64,000 nucleotides of DNA from an uncultured Flavobacteriaceae bacterium. GTDB lineage: Bacteria > Bacteroidota > Bacteroidia > Flavobacteriales > Flavobacteriaceae. Numbering within the stretch: position 1 is the first letter of the stretch; every line of letters begins with the position of its first letter. The notes beneath the pieces were generated by a model, which had not been told where the DNA came from, ran no database searches, and saw only the letters and a program-made list of their open reading frames with translations. Where the stretch lies: positions 868,001-932,000 of the forward strand of contig CAJYAG010000001.1 in assembly GCA_913065125.1 (NCBI GenBank). The letters run 5' to 3'. Below, one piece after another: positions 35,065-43,917 of the stretch. The translations under genes were made by a program, and so were the position numbers.

Positions 35065-35072
35065 CAAATATA
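35065..35072 (-). promoter_or_regulatory. -7 promoter element of the peroxiredoxin gene
   Basis: CAAATATA on the plus strand, that is TATATTTG on the minus strand, an exact TAnnTTTG. Predicted start near 35061 gives a leader of about 39 nt. No good -33 element. Confidence 0.5.
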
Positions 35073-35099
35073 CCAAGCATTTACAGTAAAAATGAAAAA

Positions 35100-35132
35100 A
35101 GTTGATGCTAATTTTTTATATTAACATCAACT
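35100..35132 (-). terminator. Terminator of the ABC-MscS-sigma54 activator operon
   Basis: Arms AGTTGATG / CATCAACT (extendable through TTA/TAA) around an A/T loop, with a T run on the minus strand. It lies 37 bp past the activator's stop and supports that gene truly ending there. Confidence 0.7.
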
Positions 35133-35168
35133 TTATTTATACTTAATTAAAACCGAAATAGATATAAA

Positions 35169-36332
35169 CTATTTGCTCGCAAATAAATTTACATCACTTT
35201 TTGATACTTCTTTTTCTCCAAGGATAATTAAACGTTCTACCACATTCCGTAATTCTCTAATATTCCCTGTCCAATCGTATTCTTGTAGCAATTGAATTGC
35301 TTCTTTAGAAAATGATTTTTTTGCACCGCCTTGTTCTTCGGATATTTTTTGAGAAAAAAAATCTACCAATAACGGAATGTCTTCTCTACGGTCATTTAAC
35401 GCCGGAACTTGAATTAAAATTACAGCTAATCTGTGGTATAGGTCTTCCCTAAATCTTCCTTCAGAAATTTCCTTTTTTAAATCTTTATTTGTTGCTGCTA
35501 CTACTCTAACATTTACCTTTATATCTTTGTCTGACCCTACTCTAGAAATTCTACTTTCTTGCAATGCTCTTAACACTTTTGCTTGTGCAGACAAACTCAT
35601 ATCGCCAATTTCATCTAAAAAAATAGTTCCTCCATTTGCTGCTTCAAACTTTCCTGCTCGGTCTTTATTTGCTCCTGTAAAACTTCCTTTTACGTGACCA
35701 AACAATTCACTTTCAATTAATTCAGACGGAATCGCAGCACAATTAACTTCAATCATTGCTGCTTTAGAACGATCCGATTTTTCGTGCAACCAATGTGCAA
35801 CCAATTCTTTTCCTGTTCCGTTAGGGCCTGTAATTAAAACCCTTGCATCTGTTCTCGCAACTTTTTCTATAATCTCTTTTATATGAGAAATAGCATCACT
35901 TTCGCCAACCATCTCATAGTTTTTGCTTACTTTTTTCTTTAATCGTTTGTTTTCGACAATCAATTCTTTTCTATCTAACGCATTCCGGACAGTGTTTAAC
36001 AAACGGTTTAAATCTGGCGGTTTAGAAATATAATCGAAAGCTCCTAAACGCATTGTATTTACAGCAGTTTCTAGATCACCATGACCAGAAATCATAACTA
36101 TAGGTATTTCTGGTTTAATTTTTTTTGCTTTCTCCAACACTTCAACACCATCCATTTTTGGCATTTTTATATCACAAAAAACCAAATCATAATCCGTATT
36201 CATAATCATTTCAATTCCTTGTAAACCATCTTCTGCTTCTTCCAGATTATAGGTCTCATTTTCTTCTGAGATAATTTTTTTTAGTACTCTTCTAATTGCT
36301 GCTTCATCTTCAATGATTAAAATCTTTGGCAT
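35169..36332 (-). CDS. Sigma-54-dependent response regulator (NtrC type) lacking the DNA-binding domain
   Basis: 387 aa. Receiver domain (phospho-Asp54, Lys104), then an AAA+ sigma-54 interaction domain: Walker A GPNGTGKE (169-176), GSFTGA loop (216-221; canonical is GAFTGA), Walker B GGTIFLDEIGD, and the R-finger region. The protein stops right after the AAA+ lid (GNIRELRNVVERLIILGEKEV...LFASK); the Fis-type helix-turn-helix normally present at residues about 400-450 is absent. No remnant frame follows; a terminator does. Such proteins (for example FlgR of Helicobacter) can activate from solution without DNA binding. Last gene of a four-gene run with an ABC exporter and an MscS channel. Confidence 0.9.
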   Translation of the reverse strand: MPKILIIEDEAAIRRVLKKIISEENETYNLEEAEDGLQGIEMIMNTDYDLVFCDIKMPKMDGVEVLEKAKKIKPEIPIVMISGHGDLETAVNTMRLGAFDYISKPPDLNRLLNTVRNALDRKELIVENKRLKKKVSKNYEMVGESDAISHIKEIIEKVARTDARVLITGPNGTGKELVAHWLHEKSDRSKAAMIEVNCAAIPSELIESELFGHVKGSFTGANKDRAGKFEAANGGTIFLDEIGDMSLSAQAKVLRALQESRISRVGSDKDIKVNVRVVAATNKDLKKEISEGRFREDLYHRLAVILIQVPALNDRREDIPLLVDFFSQKISEEQGGAKKSFSKEAIQLLQEYDWTGNIRELRNVVERLIILGEKEVSKSDVNLFASK

Positions 36333-36339
36333 ACTTTTT

Positions 36340-37164
36340 TTATTTATTTATAATGTGAATATCTCTTTGTGGAAAAGGAATAGAAACATTGTTTTCTCTA
36401 AACAGTCTATCAATTTCAAATCGAATTTCACTTTGCACATGACGAACTTCAAAGCTATTATTGATTGTGAAAGAAATACGAAAATTCAGAGAACTGTCAG
36501 CAAAATTGGTAAAAAAGACTGCTGGTTCAGGATAATTTAATACCGATTTGTGTTCTGATGCCACTTGTAATAATATCTTTTTTACTAGTGTAACATCACT
36601 TCCGTAAGCTACTCCAATTTCTACTCCTTCCCTCGTTTCCTCTCCATTTGCTGTCCAATTATACAAGGTATTTGTTAAATACATATGATTTGGAATCACC
36701 ATCACTTTATTATCAACAGTTACAGCTCTTGTGGTTCGCAAATTAATTTCTGTAACACGACCTACTTTCCCTTCTAACTCAATAATATCTCCTGCATGCA
36801 CCGACTGATCTATTAAAATAAAAATTCCAGAGATGATATCTTGAAACAACGTTTGCAGGGCCAAACCAACACCAATTAACAAAGCAGCTGATGCAGCAAA
36901 TATTGCAGTTACATTTACGCCTGCAGTATGCATTGTTATTAAAAAAATAACAATATATATTACCCACTTTAAGTAATTAAAAACCGAAACAAACTTTACT
37001 TTATCGTTTTCTGGCAGTTTTCTAGTGATGAATTTTCGTAATACTTTTAATAAGAAAGCTGTTACAATTAATGCCAAAATTAATATTAAAATTGCCGAAA
37101 CACTTATATGACTCTTTTCGCCAAAAGAAAAAGAATAATTTAAAAACTCTTTGATATTTTCCAT
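36340..37164 (-). CDS. Small-conductance mechanosensitive channel (MscS family)
   Basis: 274 aa. Three membrane spans (about 17-40, 65-83, 88-112); TM3/pore region AIFAASAALLIGVGLALQ with the Ala/Gly packing pattern, then the beta domain (GVGLALQTLFQDIISGIFILIDQ as the TM3-beta junction, whose parts are MscS hallmarks) with GDIIELEGKVGRVTEINLRTT. Releases solutes on hypo-osmotic shock. It sits between the ABC permease (16 bp) and the sigma-54 activator (7 bp), so probably is co-transcribed. Confidence 0.9.
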   Translation of the reverse strand: MENIKEFLNYSFSFGEKSHISVSAILILILALIVTAFLLKVLRKFITRKLPENDKVKFVSVFNYLKWVIYIVIFLITMHTAGVNVTAIFAASAALLIGVGLALQTLFQDIISGIFILIDQSVHAGDIIELEGKVGRVTEINLRTTRAVTVDNKVMVIPNHMYLTNTLYNWTANGEETREGVEIGVAYGSDVTLVKKILLQVASEHKSVLNYPEPAVFFTNFADSSLNFRISFTINNSFEVRHVQSEIRFEIDRLFRENNVSIPFPQRDIHIINK

Positions 37165-37180
37165 GTTTTAAAGATACATT

Positions 37181-38506
37181 TTATCCTTTATATTTTATCC
37201 ATTTATATAAATCTTTATAGGTTGGTTTTTTACCATACATTAAAATTCCTACTCTATAAATCTTTGCTGCCATCCAAACCATAAACACAAAAGTAAATAA
37301 TAATATTGCCATCGAAATTGCAATTTCATACCAAGGCACACCAAACGGAACACGCATTAACATTACAATTGGAGAGGTAAATGGAATCATAGAAAAGATG
37401 GTAGAAATAGGTCCATGAGGATCATTAATTACGGTTGCAAAACCAACATAAACTCCTAAAATTAAAGGCAACATGATTGGCAACATAAATTGTTGTGTAT
37501 CTGTTTCGTTGTCAACTGCGGCACCAACTGCTGCAAATAAAGAACTGTACAAAAAGAATCCGCCTAAAAAGTAAAAAACAAATAAGATAAATATAGTTAC
37601 TAATGGCAATCTAAAAAATTCTTGAATTACTTTTTGCATTTCACCATTTCCGGCTACATCTTTCATTGCAGCAATTTGTTCTGGTGATAATTTTGAAGCT
37701 TGCACCTCTGTCATACCTATTCCAAAAACAGATGATGAAACAATACTTATGATTAATAAAATAATTCCCCAAATAAAGAATTGCAACAATCCTGCAGAAG
37801 CATTTCCAATAATTTTACCTAACATTAATTGAAACGGTTTTACGGACGAAACTATTATTTCTATAATTCTACTCGTTTTTTCTTCGATTACACTTCGCAT
37901 GACTGATGTTCCATAAATCATTACAAACATCATTAATAGATAACCTGCAATAGCACCAACTCCAATTTTTAAACCGTTAATTAATTTGGATGATTCTTCT
38001 CCAGAAAAATTATACATTTTAATGTTTGTGGAGATTCGAGAGGCTTTTATTTTTTCTAAATCGATTCCAAATTGATCTAGCTTTAGGTTTCTCAACTTGG
38101 CTTCTACTTTATTTTCTAAATTCCCAATTACCGACATGCTTGGCGATTCTTTTGAATAAAACTCAACCGCCTTTGCCAAGGTTTCTAAACTTTCTTTTTT
38201 AGGAATGTATAAAACTCCGTAGTAATTTCCTGCTTCAACTTTGGTTTTAGCCTCTTCAATTCCGATTGTTGTATAATCTAAATAGTGTACTGTTTTAGAG
38301 TCTTTAAAATCTTCTTTAGTAAACAACTGATACTCGTCTACATACACAATTTCCTTTACTTTCTCATCGTTTTTTTTGCTTAAAAAGAATACTAAAAACC
38401 CAATACCAACCATTAATAACGGACTCAAAAAAGTCATCATTATAAATGATTTGTTTCTTACTTTTGCTAAGAATTCTCTTCTAATAATTAACTTTAACTT
38501 CTTCAT
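37181..38506 (-). CDS. ABC-2 type transporter permease (NatB-like)
   Basis: 441 aa, with one N-terminal span (about 20-42), a large extracytoplasmic domain (about 45-175) and five or six C-terminal spans (about 180-430). MRSVIEEKTSRIIEIIVSSVKP (start of the second half; written in part) is the conserved cytoplasmic loop of the NatB/YhaP family. It pairs with the ATPase encoded 3 bp upstream. Known relatives export sodium or peptides; the substrate here is unknown. Confidence 0.88.
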   Translation of the reverse strand: MKKLKLIIRREFLAKVRNKSFIMMTFLSPLLMVGIGFLVFFLSKKNDEKVKEIVYVDEYQLFTKEDFKDSKTVHYLDYTTIGIEEAKTKVEAGNYYGVLYIPKKESLETLAKAVEFYSKESPSMSVIGNLENKVEAKLRNLKLDQFGIDLEKIKASRISTNIKMYNFSGEESSKLINGLKIGVGAIAGYLLMMFVMIYGTSVMRSVIEEKTSRIIEIIVSSVKPFQLMLGKIIGNASAGLLQFFIWGIILLIISIVSSSVFGIGMTEVQASKLSPEQIAAMKDVAGNGEMQKVIQEFFRLPLVTIFILFVFYFLGGFFLYSSLFAAVGAAVDNETDTQQFMLPIMLPLILGVYVGFATVINDPHGPISTIFSMIPFTSPIVMLMRVPFGVPWYEIAISMAILLFTFVFMVWMAAKIYRVGILMYGKKPTYKDLYKWIKYKG

Positions 38507-38509
38507 AAC

Positions 38510-39439
38510 TTAGCTGTTTTTGTTTACTGCTTGAATAAAAATATCGTTTGCACTTGGCACCAACTCTAAAAAATGTTGCACTTCTCCATAGTTTGTTAAC
38601 AAGGATACTAATTGATTTGGAGATTCGTTTTCAGGGATTTTAACATTCGCTGTAAACCCTTCACTTAACATTCTAAAGTCTGTTGGAGTTACTTCAAATT
38701 GTTGTTTTAAAATGGTTTCAATTTCTGAAGAATTCGCTGTTTTTAACCCAATTTGAAAAGTATTGCTTCTATATTGTCTTTTAATATCGTCTAGTTTTCC
38801 ATCAACAATTTTGTTTGATTTATCAATCAAAGCAATTTCATCACACATTTCTTCAACAGATTCCATTCTGTGTGTAGAAAAAATGATGGTTGCACCTTCA
38901 TCACGCAATTGTAAAATTTCTTTGGCAATTAATTGTGCGTTAATCGGATCAAACCCAGAAAAAGGTTCATCAAAAATCAATAATTTTGGTTGATGCAAAA
39001 CTGTAACTATAAATTGTACTTTTTGCGCCATCCCTTTTGATAGTTCTTCAATTTTTTTATCCCACCAAGCAGAAATGTCAAATTTATCAAACCAATATTT
39101 TAATCGTTTTTTAGCTTCCGTTTTAGACAAACCTTTTAATTGTGCTAAATACAACGCTTGCTCACCCACTTTCATGCTTTTATACAAACCGCGTTCTTCT
39201 GGTAAATATCCAATTTGTTCAATATGAATTGGTTGCAACGGTTGTCCGTCCAACAAAATAGTTCCACTATCTGGCAATGTAATTTGGTTGATTATTCTAA
39301 TTAACGATGTTTTTCCTGCTCCATTTGGACCTAACAACCCAAAAACACTTCCTTTTGAAATGCTTAGCGATATGTTGTTTAAAGCTGTAAACTCACCGTA
39401 TTTCTTCGTTACATTTTGTATTTCTAATAAGTTACTCAT
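38510..39439 (-). CDS. ABC transporter ATP-binding protein (NatA-like)
   Basis: 309 aa from MSNLLEIQNV (39439); an upstream in-frame ATG at 39463 would add eight residues of non-conserved sequence. Walker A GPNGAGKTS (about 39-47), signature LSKGMAQK, Walker B LLIFDEPF, H-loop STHR. The C-terminal 80 residues form the DUF4162-like extension seen in NatA-type exporters. Forms an exporter with the permease downstream. A minus-strand -7 box TAATTTTG (39495-39488) is a candidate promoter for the four-gene operon. Confidence 0.9.
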   Translation of the reverse strand: MSNLLEIQNVTKKYGEFTALNNISLSISKGSVFGLLGPNGAGKTSLIRIINQITLPDSGTILLDGQPLQPIHIEQIGYLPEERGLYKSMKVGEQALYLAQLKGLSKTEAKKRLKYWFDKFDISAWWDKKIEELSKGMAQKVQFIVTVLHQPKLLIFDEPFSGFDPINAQLIAKEILQLRDEGATIIFSTHRMESVEEMCDEIALIDKSNKIVDGKLDDIKRQYRSNTFQIGLKTANSSEIETILKQQFEVTPTDFRMLSEGFTANVKIPENESPNQLVSLLTNYGEVQHFLELVPSANDIFIQAVNKNS

Positions 39440-39564
39440 TGATTTGGTTTGATAATTAAACAAATACTAGTAGTTTTTGATAGTGAACAAAATTAAGTAA
39501 TATTCTTTTACTCCATCCCATTAGTTTTTAATTGTTTGTTAATAAAATAAAGTAGTACAAGAAA

Positions 39565-39631
39565 AATTTACTATGCGTGCATAATTTTTTGCAATTTACT
39601 ATGCGTGCATAATATATTTTTTATACATTTG
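39565..39631 (+). promoter_or_regulatory. Twin MarR operators and promoter of the fad operon
   Basis: Two identical 21-bp copies (39565-39585 and 39593-39613), each centred on the inverted repeat TATGC-GT-GCATA, lie 28 bp apart, about 2.7 helical turns. The second copy covers the -33 region of the promoter whose -7 box is TACATTTG (39624-39631). Transcription should start at about 39635-39636, one or two bases before the ATG at 39637, so the mRNA would be nearly leaderless. The obvious binder is the MarR protein encoded next; occupancy would block polymerase (inference). Confidence 0.75.
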
Positions 39632-39636
39632 TAAAC

Positions 39637-40095
39637 ATGGATAAAACGTTTTCTATAGATCATCAATTAAGAGCAACTTGGCAAGCAGTTGCAAAACTGT
39701 ATAATGAGCAAGCTGCAAAGCACGATAGCACAATGGCAACTGCTTTTGTGTTGTTAAATATTGATTATGAAAACGGAACGCCATCAACCTCTTTAGGCCC
39801 TTTAATGGGAATGGAGCCTACGAGTTTGTCTAGAATTTTAAAAACGATGGAAGACAAAGGAGCTATTTCTAGAGAAAAAAATCCAGAAGACGGAAGAAGT
39901 GTACTTATTAAATTAACAGAATATGGAAAACAGATGCGAAAAATATCTAAAGATTCTGTCATACAATTTAATGAAGTGGTTAGAGAACATCTTTCAGAAA
40001 AAGAAATAAACACTTTTTTTAAAGTAACTTCCACGATTAATAAACTAATTGCAGACAAACAGATTTATAAAGAAATCAATAAAAAAGCTGTATAA
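39637..40095 (+). CDS. MarR-family repressor of the beta-oxidation operon
   Basis: 152 aa winged-helix dimeric regulator. The DNA-binding core is seen in TSLGPLMGMEPTSLSRILKTMEDKG (helix-turn-helix, in part) and the wing AISREKNPEDGRSVLIKLTEYG with the conserved DxR (DGR). First gene of the fad operon, 17 bp before fadN, with twin palindromic operators over its own promoter. Its effector is plausibly an acyl-CoA, as for other fatty-acid-degradation regulators (inference). Confidence 0.88.
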   Translation: MDKTFSIDHQLRATWQAVAKLYNEQAAKHDSTMATAFVLLNIDYENGTPSTSLGPLMGMEPTSLSRILKTMEDKGAISREKNPEDGRSVLIKLTEYGKQMRKISKDSVIQFNEVVREHLSEKEINTFFKVTSTINKLIADKQIYKEINKKAV

Positions 40096-40112
40096 AAATA
40101 AACGACAAACAA

Positions 40113-42518
40113 ATGACTAGAAGAATTAAAAAAGTAGCAATTGTTGGCTCTGGAATAATGGGAAGCGGAATTGCTTGTCATTTTGCCAATATTGGTGTTG
40201 AAGTACTTTTATTGGACATTGTTCCTAGAGAACTCAATGATAAAGAGAAAGCAAAAGGACTAACTTTAGAAGATAAAGTGGTTCGAAATCGTTTGGTAAA
40301 TGATGCATTAACTGCTTCGTTAAAATCGAAACCTTCACCAATTTATTCTCAAGCATTTGCCGATAGAATTACCACCGGTAATATCGATGATGATTTACAT
40401 TTGATAAAAGATGTTGATTGGGTGATGGAAGTTGTAGTTGAGCGTTTAGACATCAAACAACAAGTTTTTGAAAAGATTGAAAAATTCAGAACTCCTGGAA
40501 CTCTTATTTCTTCAAATACTTCTGGGATTCCGATCAAATTTATGAACCAAGGAAGAAGTGAAGACTTTCAAAAACATTTTGCAGTTACACACTTTTTTAA
40601 TCCTCCTAGATATTTAAAATTATTTGAAGTGGTTCCTGGTCCAAATTGTAAACCAGAAGTAACTGATTTCCTAATGGATTATGGTTCTAAATTTTTAGGT
40701 AAAACTTCGGTTTTAGCTAAAGATACGCCAGCTTTTATTGGAAATAGAATTGGAATTTTCGGAATTCAGTCTTTATTTCATCAAGTAAAAGAATTGGGAT
40801 TAACTGTTGAAGAAGTTGACAAATTAACGGGGCCTGTTATTGGACGTCCTAAATCTGCAACCTTCAGAACTGTTGATGTTGTTGGATTAGATACGTTGGT
40901 TCATGTGGCAAACGGAATTTATGAAAACTGTCTAGATGATGAAGCGCACGAGTTGTTTAAGCTTCCTAGTTTCATCAATACCATGATGGAAAATAAATGG
41001 TTAGGAAGTAAAACCGGGCAAGGTTTTTACAAAAAATCTGTGGATGCAAATGGTAAAAAAGAGATCTTAACTTTAGATTTAGATACCTTAGAATACAGAG
41101 CAAATAGAAGAGCAAAGTTTGCAACTTTAGAGTTGACAAAAACAATCGATAAACCGATTGATAGATTTAAAGTATTGGTTAGTGGAAAGGACAAAGCTGG
41201 GGAATTTTACAGAAAAAATTTCTCGGCAATGTTCGAATATGTTTCTAATCGAATTCCAGAAATTTCAGACGAAGTTTACAGAATTGATGATGCAATGAAA
41301 GCTGGATTTGGTTGGGAAAATGGCCCGTTTGAAATTTGGGACGCTGTTGGTGTAGAAAAAGGAATTGAAATTATGAAAGCAGAAGGAAAAACGCCTGCTG
41401 CTTGGGTAACAGAAATGTTAGCAAATGGTTCAACTTCATTCTATACAGTAAAAGAAGGAGCAACTTATTATTATGATATTCCTGCAAAATCACAAACTAA
41501 AAAACCTGGACAAGATTCATTTATCATTTTAGATAATATTAGAAAATCAAACGAAGTATTTAAAAATTCAGGAGTTGTTATCGAGGATTTAGGAAACGGA
41601 ATCTTAAACTGTGAGTTCCAATCTAAAATGAATACCATTGGTGGTGATGTGTTGGCAGGAATCAACAAAGCTATTGATTTAGCAGAAAAAGATTTTCAAG
41701 GATTAGTTGTCGGAAATCAAGCACCAAATTTCTCTGTCGGAGCAAATATTGGAATGATTTTTATGATGGCTGTTGAGCAAGAATATGACGAACTAAACAT
41801 GGCCATCAAATATTTTCAAGATACCATGATGCGCATGCGTTATTCATCAATCCCAACCATTGCTGCTCCACACGGAATGGCTTTAGGTGGTGGATGTGAA
41901 ATTTCAATGCACGCAGATAAAGTTGTTGCTGCTGCAGAAACGTATATCGGATTGGTAGAATTTGGCGTTGGGGTAATTCCTGGCGGTGGTGGATCTAAAG
42001 AAATGGCTTTAAGAGCACAAGATTTATTTCACAAAGGTGATGTGCAATTAAATGTATTACAAGAACATTTCTTAACAATCGGAATGGCAAAAGTAGCAAC
42101 CTCAGCATACGAAGCTTTTGATTTGGGAATTTTGCAAAAAGGAAAAGATGTAGTGGTTGTCAATAAAGACAGACAAATTGCTGAAGCTAAGAAACACGCA
42201 ATTTTATTAGCAGAAGCTGGATATACACAACCCGTAAAACGCAAAGATGTTTTAGTTCTTGGAAAACAAGCATTAGGTATGTTCTTAGTAGGAACTGACT
42301 CTATGGAAGCAAGCAACTACATTTCAGAACACGATCAGAAAATTGCCAATAAACTTGCCTATGTAATGGCTGGTGGAGATTTATCTGAACCAACAAGAGT
42401 ATCAGAACAATATTTATTAGACCTAGAACGTGAAGCTTTCTTAAGTCTTTGTACAGAAAGAAAAACATTAGAACGTATTCAACATATGTTAAAAACAGGA
42501 AAACCGCTTCGCAATTAA
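40113..42518 (+). CDS. fadN: FadN-type 3-hydroxyacyl-CoA dehydrogenase/enoyl-CoA hydratase
   Basis: 801-aa bifunctional beta-oxidation enzyme. The dehydrogenase half comes first: NAD site GSGIMGSGIACHFAN (about 11-25), HFFNPPRYLKLFEVVPG (catalytic His), a second 3HCDH helical domain to about 430 (GFGWENGPFEIWD). The hydratase (crotonase) half follows at about 470-720 with HGMALGGGCEISMHAD and the catalytic-Glu region VEFGVGVIPGGGGSKE. This order is opposite to E. coli FadB and the same as B. subtilis FadN, as is the gene order fadN-fadA-fadE. Catalyses hydration and NAD-dependent oxidation of enoyl-CoA. Confidence 0.93.
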   Translation: MTRRIKKVAIVGSGIMGSGIACHFANIGVEVLLLDIVPRELNDKEKAKGLTLEDKVVRNRLVNDALTASLKSKPSPIYSQAFADRITTGNIDDDLHLIKDVDWVMEVVVERLDIKQQVFEKIEKFRTPGTLISSNTSGIPIKFMNQGRSEDFQKHFAVTHFFNPPRYLKLFEVVPGPNCKPEVTDFLMDYGSKFLGKTSVLAKDTPAFIGNRIGIFGIQSLFHQVKELGLTVEEVDKLTGPVIGRPKSATFRTVDVVGLDTLVHVANGIYENCLDDEAHELFKLPSFINTMMENKWLGSKTGQGFYKKSVDANGKKEILTLDLDTLEYRANRRAKFATLELTKTIDKPIDRFKVLVSGKDKAGEFYRKNFSAMFEYVSNRIPEISDEVYRIDDAMKAGFGWENGPFEIWDAVGVEKGIEIMKAEGKTPAAWVTEMLANGSTSFYTVKEGATYYYDIPAKSQTKKPGQDSFIILDNIRKSNEVFKNSGVVIEDLGNGILNCEFQSKMNTIGGDVLAGINKAIDLAEKDFQGLVVGNQAPNFSVGANIGMIFMMAVEQEYDELNMAIKYFQDTMMRMRYSSIPTIAAPHGMALGGGCEISMHADKVVAAAETYIGLVEFGVGVIPGGGGSKEMALRAQDLFHKGDVQLNVLQEHFLTIGMAKVATSAYEAFDLGILQKGKDVVVVNKDRQIAEAKKHAILLAEAGYTQPVKRKDVLVLGKQALGMFLVGTDSMEASNYISEHDQKIANKLAYVMAGGDLSEPTRVSEQYLLDLEREAFLSLCTERKTLERIQHMLKTGKPLRN

Positions 42519-42531
42519 TTGCGACGCTGAA

Positions 42532-42607
42532 AGCCTTATGCTATATGCAATAGGCTAAAACTAATACAAATCAGAGCTTAGAGCCTACAGCTTAAAGCCA
42601 AAAGCAT
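42532..42607. repeat. Imperfect hairpin and five decayed heptamers between fadN and fadA
   Basis: AGCCTTATGC (42532-42541) pairs imperfectly with GCAATAGGCT (42547-42556). Then five 7-bp units follow at 42573-42607: AGAGCTT, AGAGCCT, ACAGCTT, AAAGCCA, AAAGCAT (consensus ANAGCYT). It looks like an old tandem heptamer array in decay. Confidence 0.6.
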
Positions 42608-42613
42608 AAAAAA

Positions 42614-43804
42614 ATGAAAACAGCATATATAGTAAAAGCATACAGAACTGCAGTTGGAAAAGCTCCAAAAGGTGTATTCCGTTTTAAAAGAACGGATGAA
42701 TTGGCTGCAGAAACCATCAAGTATATGATGGATGAATTACCAAACTTTGACAAAAAACGTATTGACGATGTTATTGTTGGTAATGCAATGCCAGAAGGCT
42801 CTCAAGGGTTAAACATGGGACGATTAATCTCGTTAATGGGATTAAACATTGTTGATGTTCCTGGAGTTACTGTAAATCGTTTTTGTTCTTCTGGAGTAGA
42901 AACAATTGCTATGGCAACAGCTAAGATTCAAGCTGGAATGGCAGATTGTATTATTGCTGGTGGAGCAGAAAGCATGAGTGCAGTCCCGATGACAGGGTTT
43001 AAACCAGAATTAAATTACGATTTAGTAAAGGCTGGTTACGAAGAATATTACTGGGGAATGGGAAATACTGCGGAGGCAGTTGCAAATCAATTCAACGTTT
43101 CTAGAGAAGACCAAGACGAATTTGCATATAATTCTCATATCAAAGCACTAAAAGCACAAGCAGAAAATCGTTTTCAAGACCAAATTGTTCCTATCAATGT
43201 AACACAAACCTATGTGGATGAAAATGGTAAGAAAGCAACAAAATCTTACACAGTAACAAAAGACGAAGGTCCAAGAGCTGGAACAAGCAAAGAAGCTTTA
43301 GCAAAACTAAGAGCGGTATTTGCACAAGGTGGAAGCGTAACTGCTGGTAATTCTTCACAAATGAGTGACGGAGCAGCTTTTGTATTAATTATGAGTGAAG
43401 AAATGGTTAAAGAATTAAACATAGAACCAATAGCACGTATGGTAAATTATGCTGCTGCTGGTGTTGAACCAAGAATCATGGGAATTGGCCCTGTTGCTGC
43501 AATTCCGAAAGCATTAAAGCAAGCAGGATTAAAACTAAATGATATTGATTTAATTGAATTGAATGAAGCATTTGCTTCTCAATCTTTAGCTGTGATTAGA
43601 GAATTAGGTTTGAATCAAGAGATTGTAAATGTAAACGGTGGAGCAATTGCTTTAGGGCATCCCTTAGGTTGTACAGGAGGAAAATTATCTGTGCAGTTAT
43701 TTGATGAAATGCGCAAAAGAGATATGTCTGGAAAATACGGAATGGTTACCATGTGTGTTGGAACCGGACAAGGTGCTGCAGGAATTTATGAGTTTTTGAA
43801 GTAG
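42614..43804 (+). CDS. fadA: Acetyl-CoA C-acyltransferase (3-ketoacyl-CoA thiolase)
   Basis: 396 aa, last step of the beta-oxidation spiral, splitting 3-ketoacyl-CoA with CoA. Nucleophile Cys91 in NRFCSSGVETI, the active-site His in ALGHPLGCTGG (about 350) and the second Cys381 in MCVGTGQGAAG. Normal thiolase length. Encoded between fadN and fadE in a MarR-controlled operon. Confidence 0.95.
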   Translation: MKTAYIVKAYRTAVGKAPKGVFRFKRTDELAAETIKYMMDELPNFDKKRIDDVIVGNAMPEGSQGLNMGRLISLMGLNIVDVPGVTVNRFCSSGVETIAMATAKIQAGMADCIIAGGAESMSAVPMTGFKPELNYDLVKAGYEEYYWGMGNTAEAVANQFNVSREDQDEFAYNSHIKALKAQAENRFQDQIVPINVTQTYVDENGKKATKSYTVTKDEGPRAGTSKEALAKLRAVFAQGGSVTAGNSSQMSDGAAFVLIMSEEMVKELNIEPIARMVNYAAAGVEPRIMGIGPVAAIPKALKQAGLKLNDIDLIELNEAFASQSLAVIRELGLNQEIVNVNGGAIALGHPLGCTGGKLSVQLFDEMRKRDMSGKYGMVTMCVGTGQGAAGIYEFLK

Positions 43805-43844
43805 TAACAAAGTTGCAAAAAGTTAAAATAAAAAATAAAAATGA

Positions 43845-43906
43845 TTTCAAGAATTCAGTCAAGACTAAAAAACACATGTCTTGGTTCTAGTTTCTTGATT
43901 CTTAAA
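43845..43906. repeat. Inverted pair of decayed heptamer arrays between fadA and fadE
   Basis: On the right, four 7-bp units at 43879-43906: TCTTGGT, TCTAGTT, TCTTGAT, TCTTAAA. On the left (43845-43865) the same theme occurs in reverse complement (TTTCAAGAATTCAGTCAAGAC region, read as TCTTGAC-TGAATTC-TTGAAA). CAAGAC (43860-43865) pairs with GTCTTG (43878-43883) around a 12-nt loop, so the fad mRNA could fold here. Confidence 0.55.
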
Positions 43907-43917
43907 TCAAATAGATT

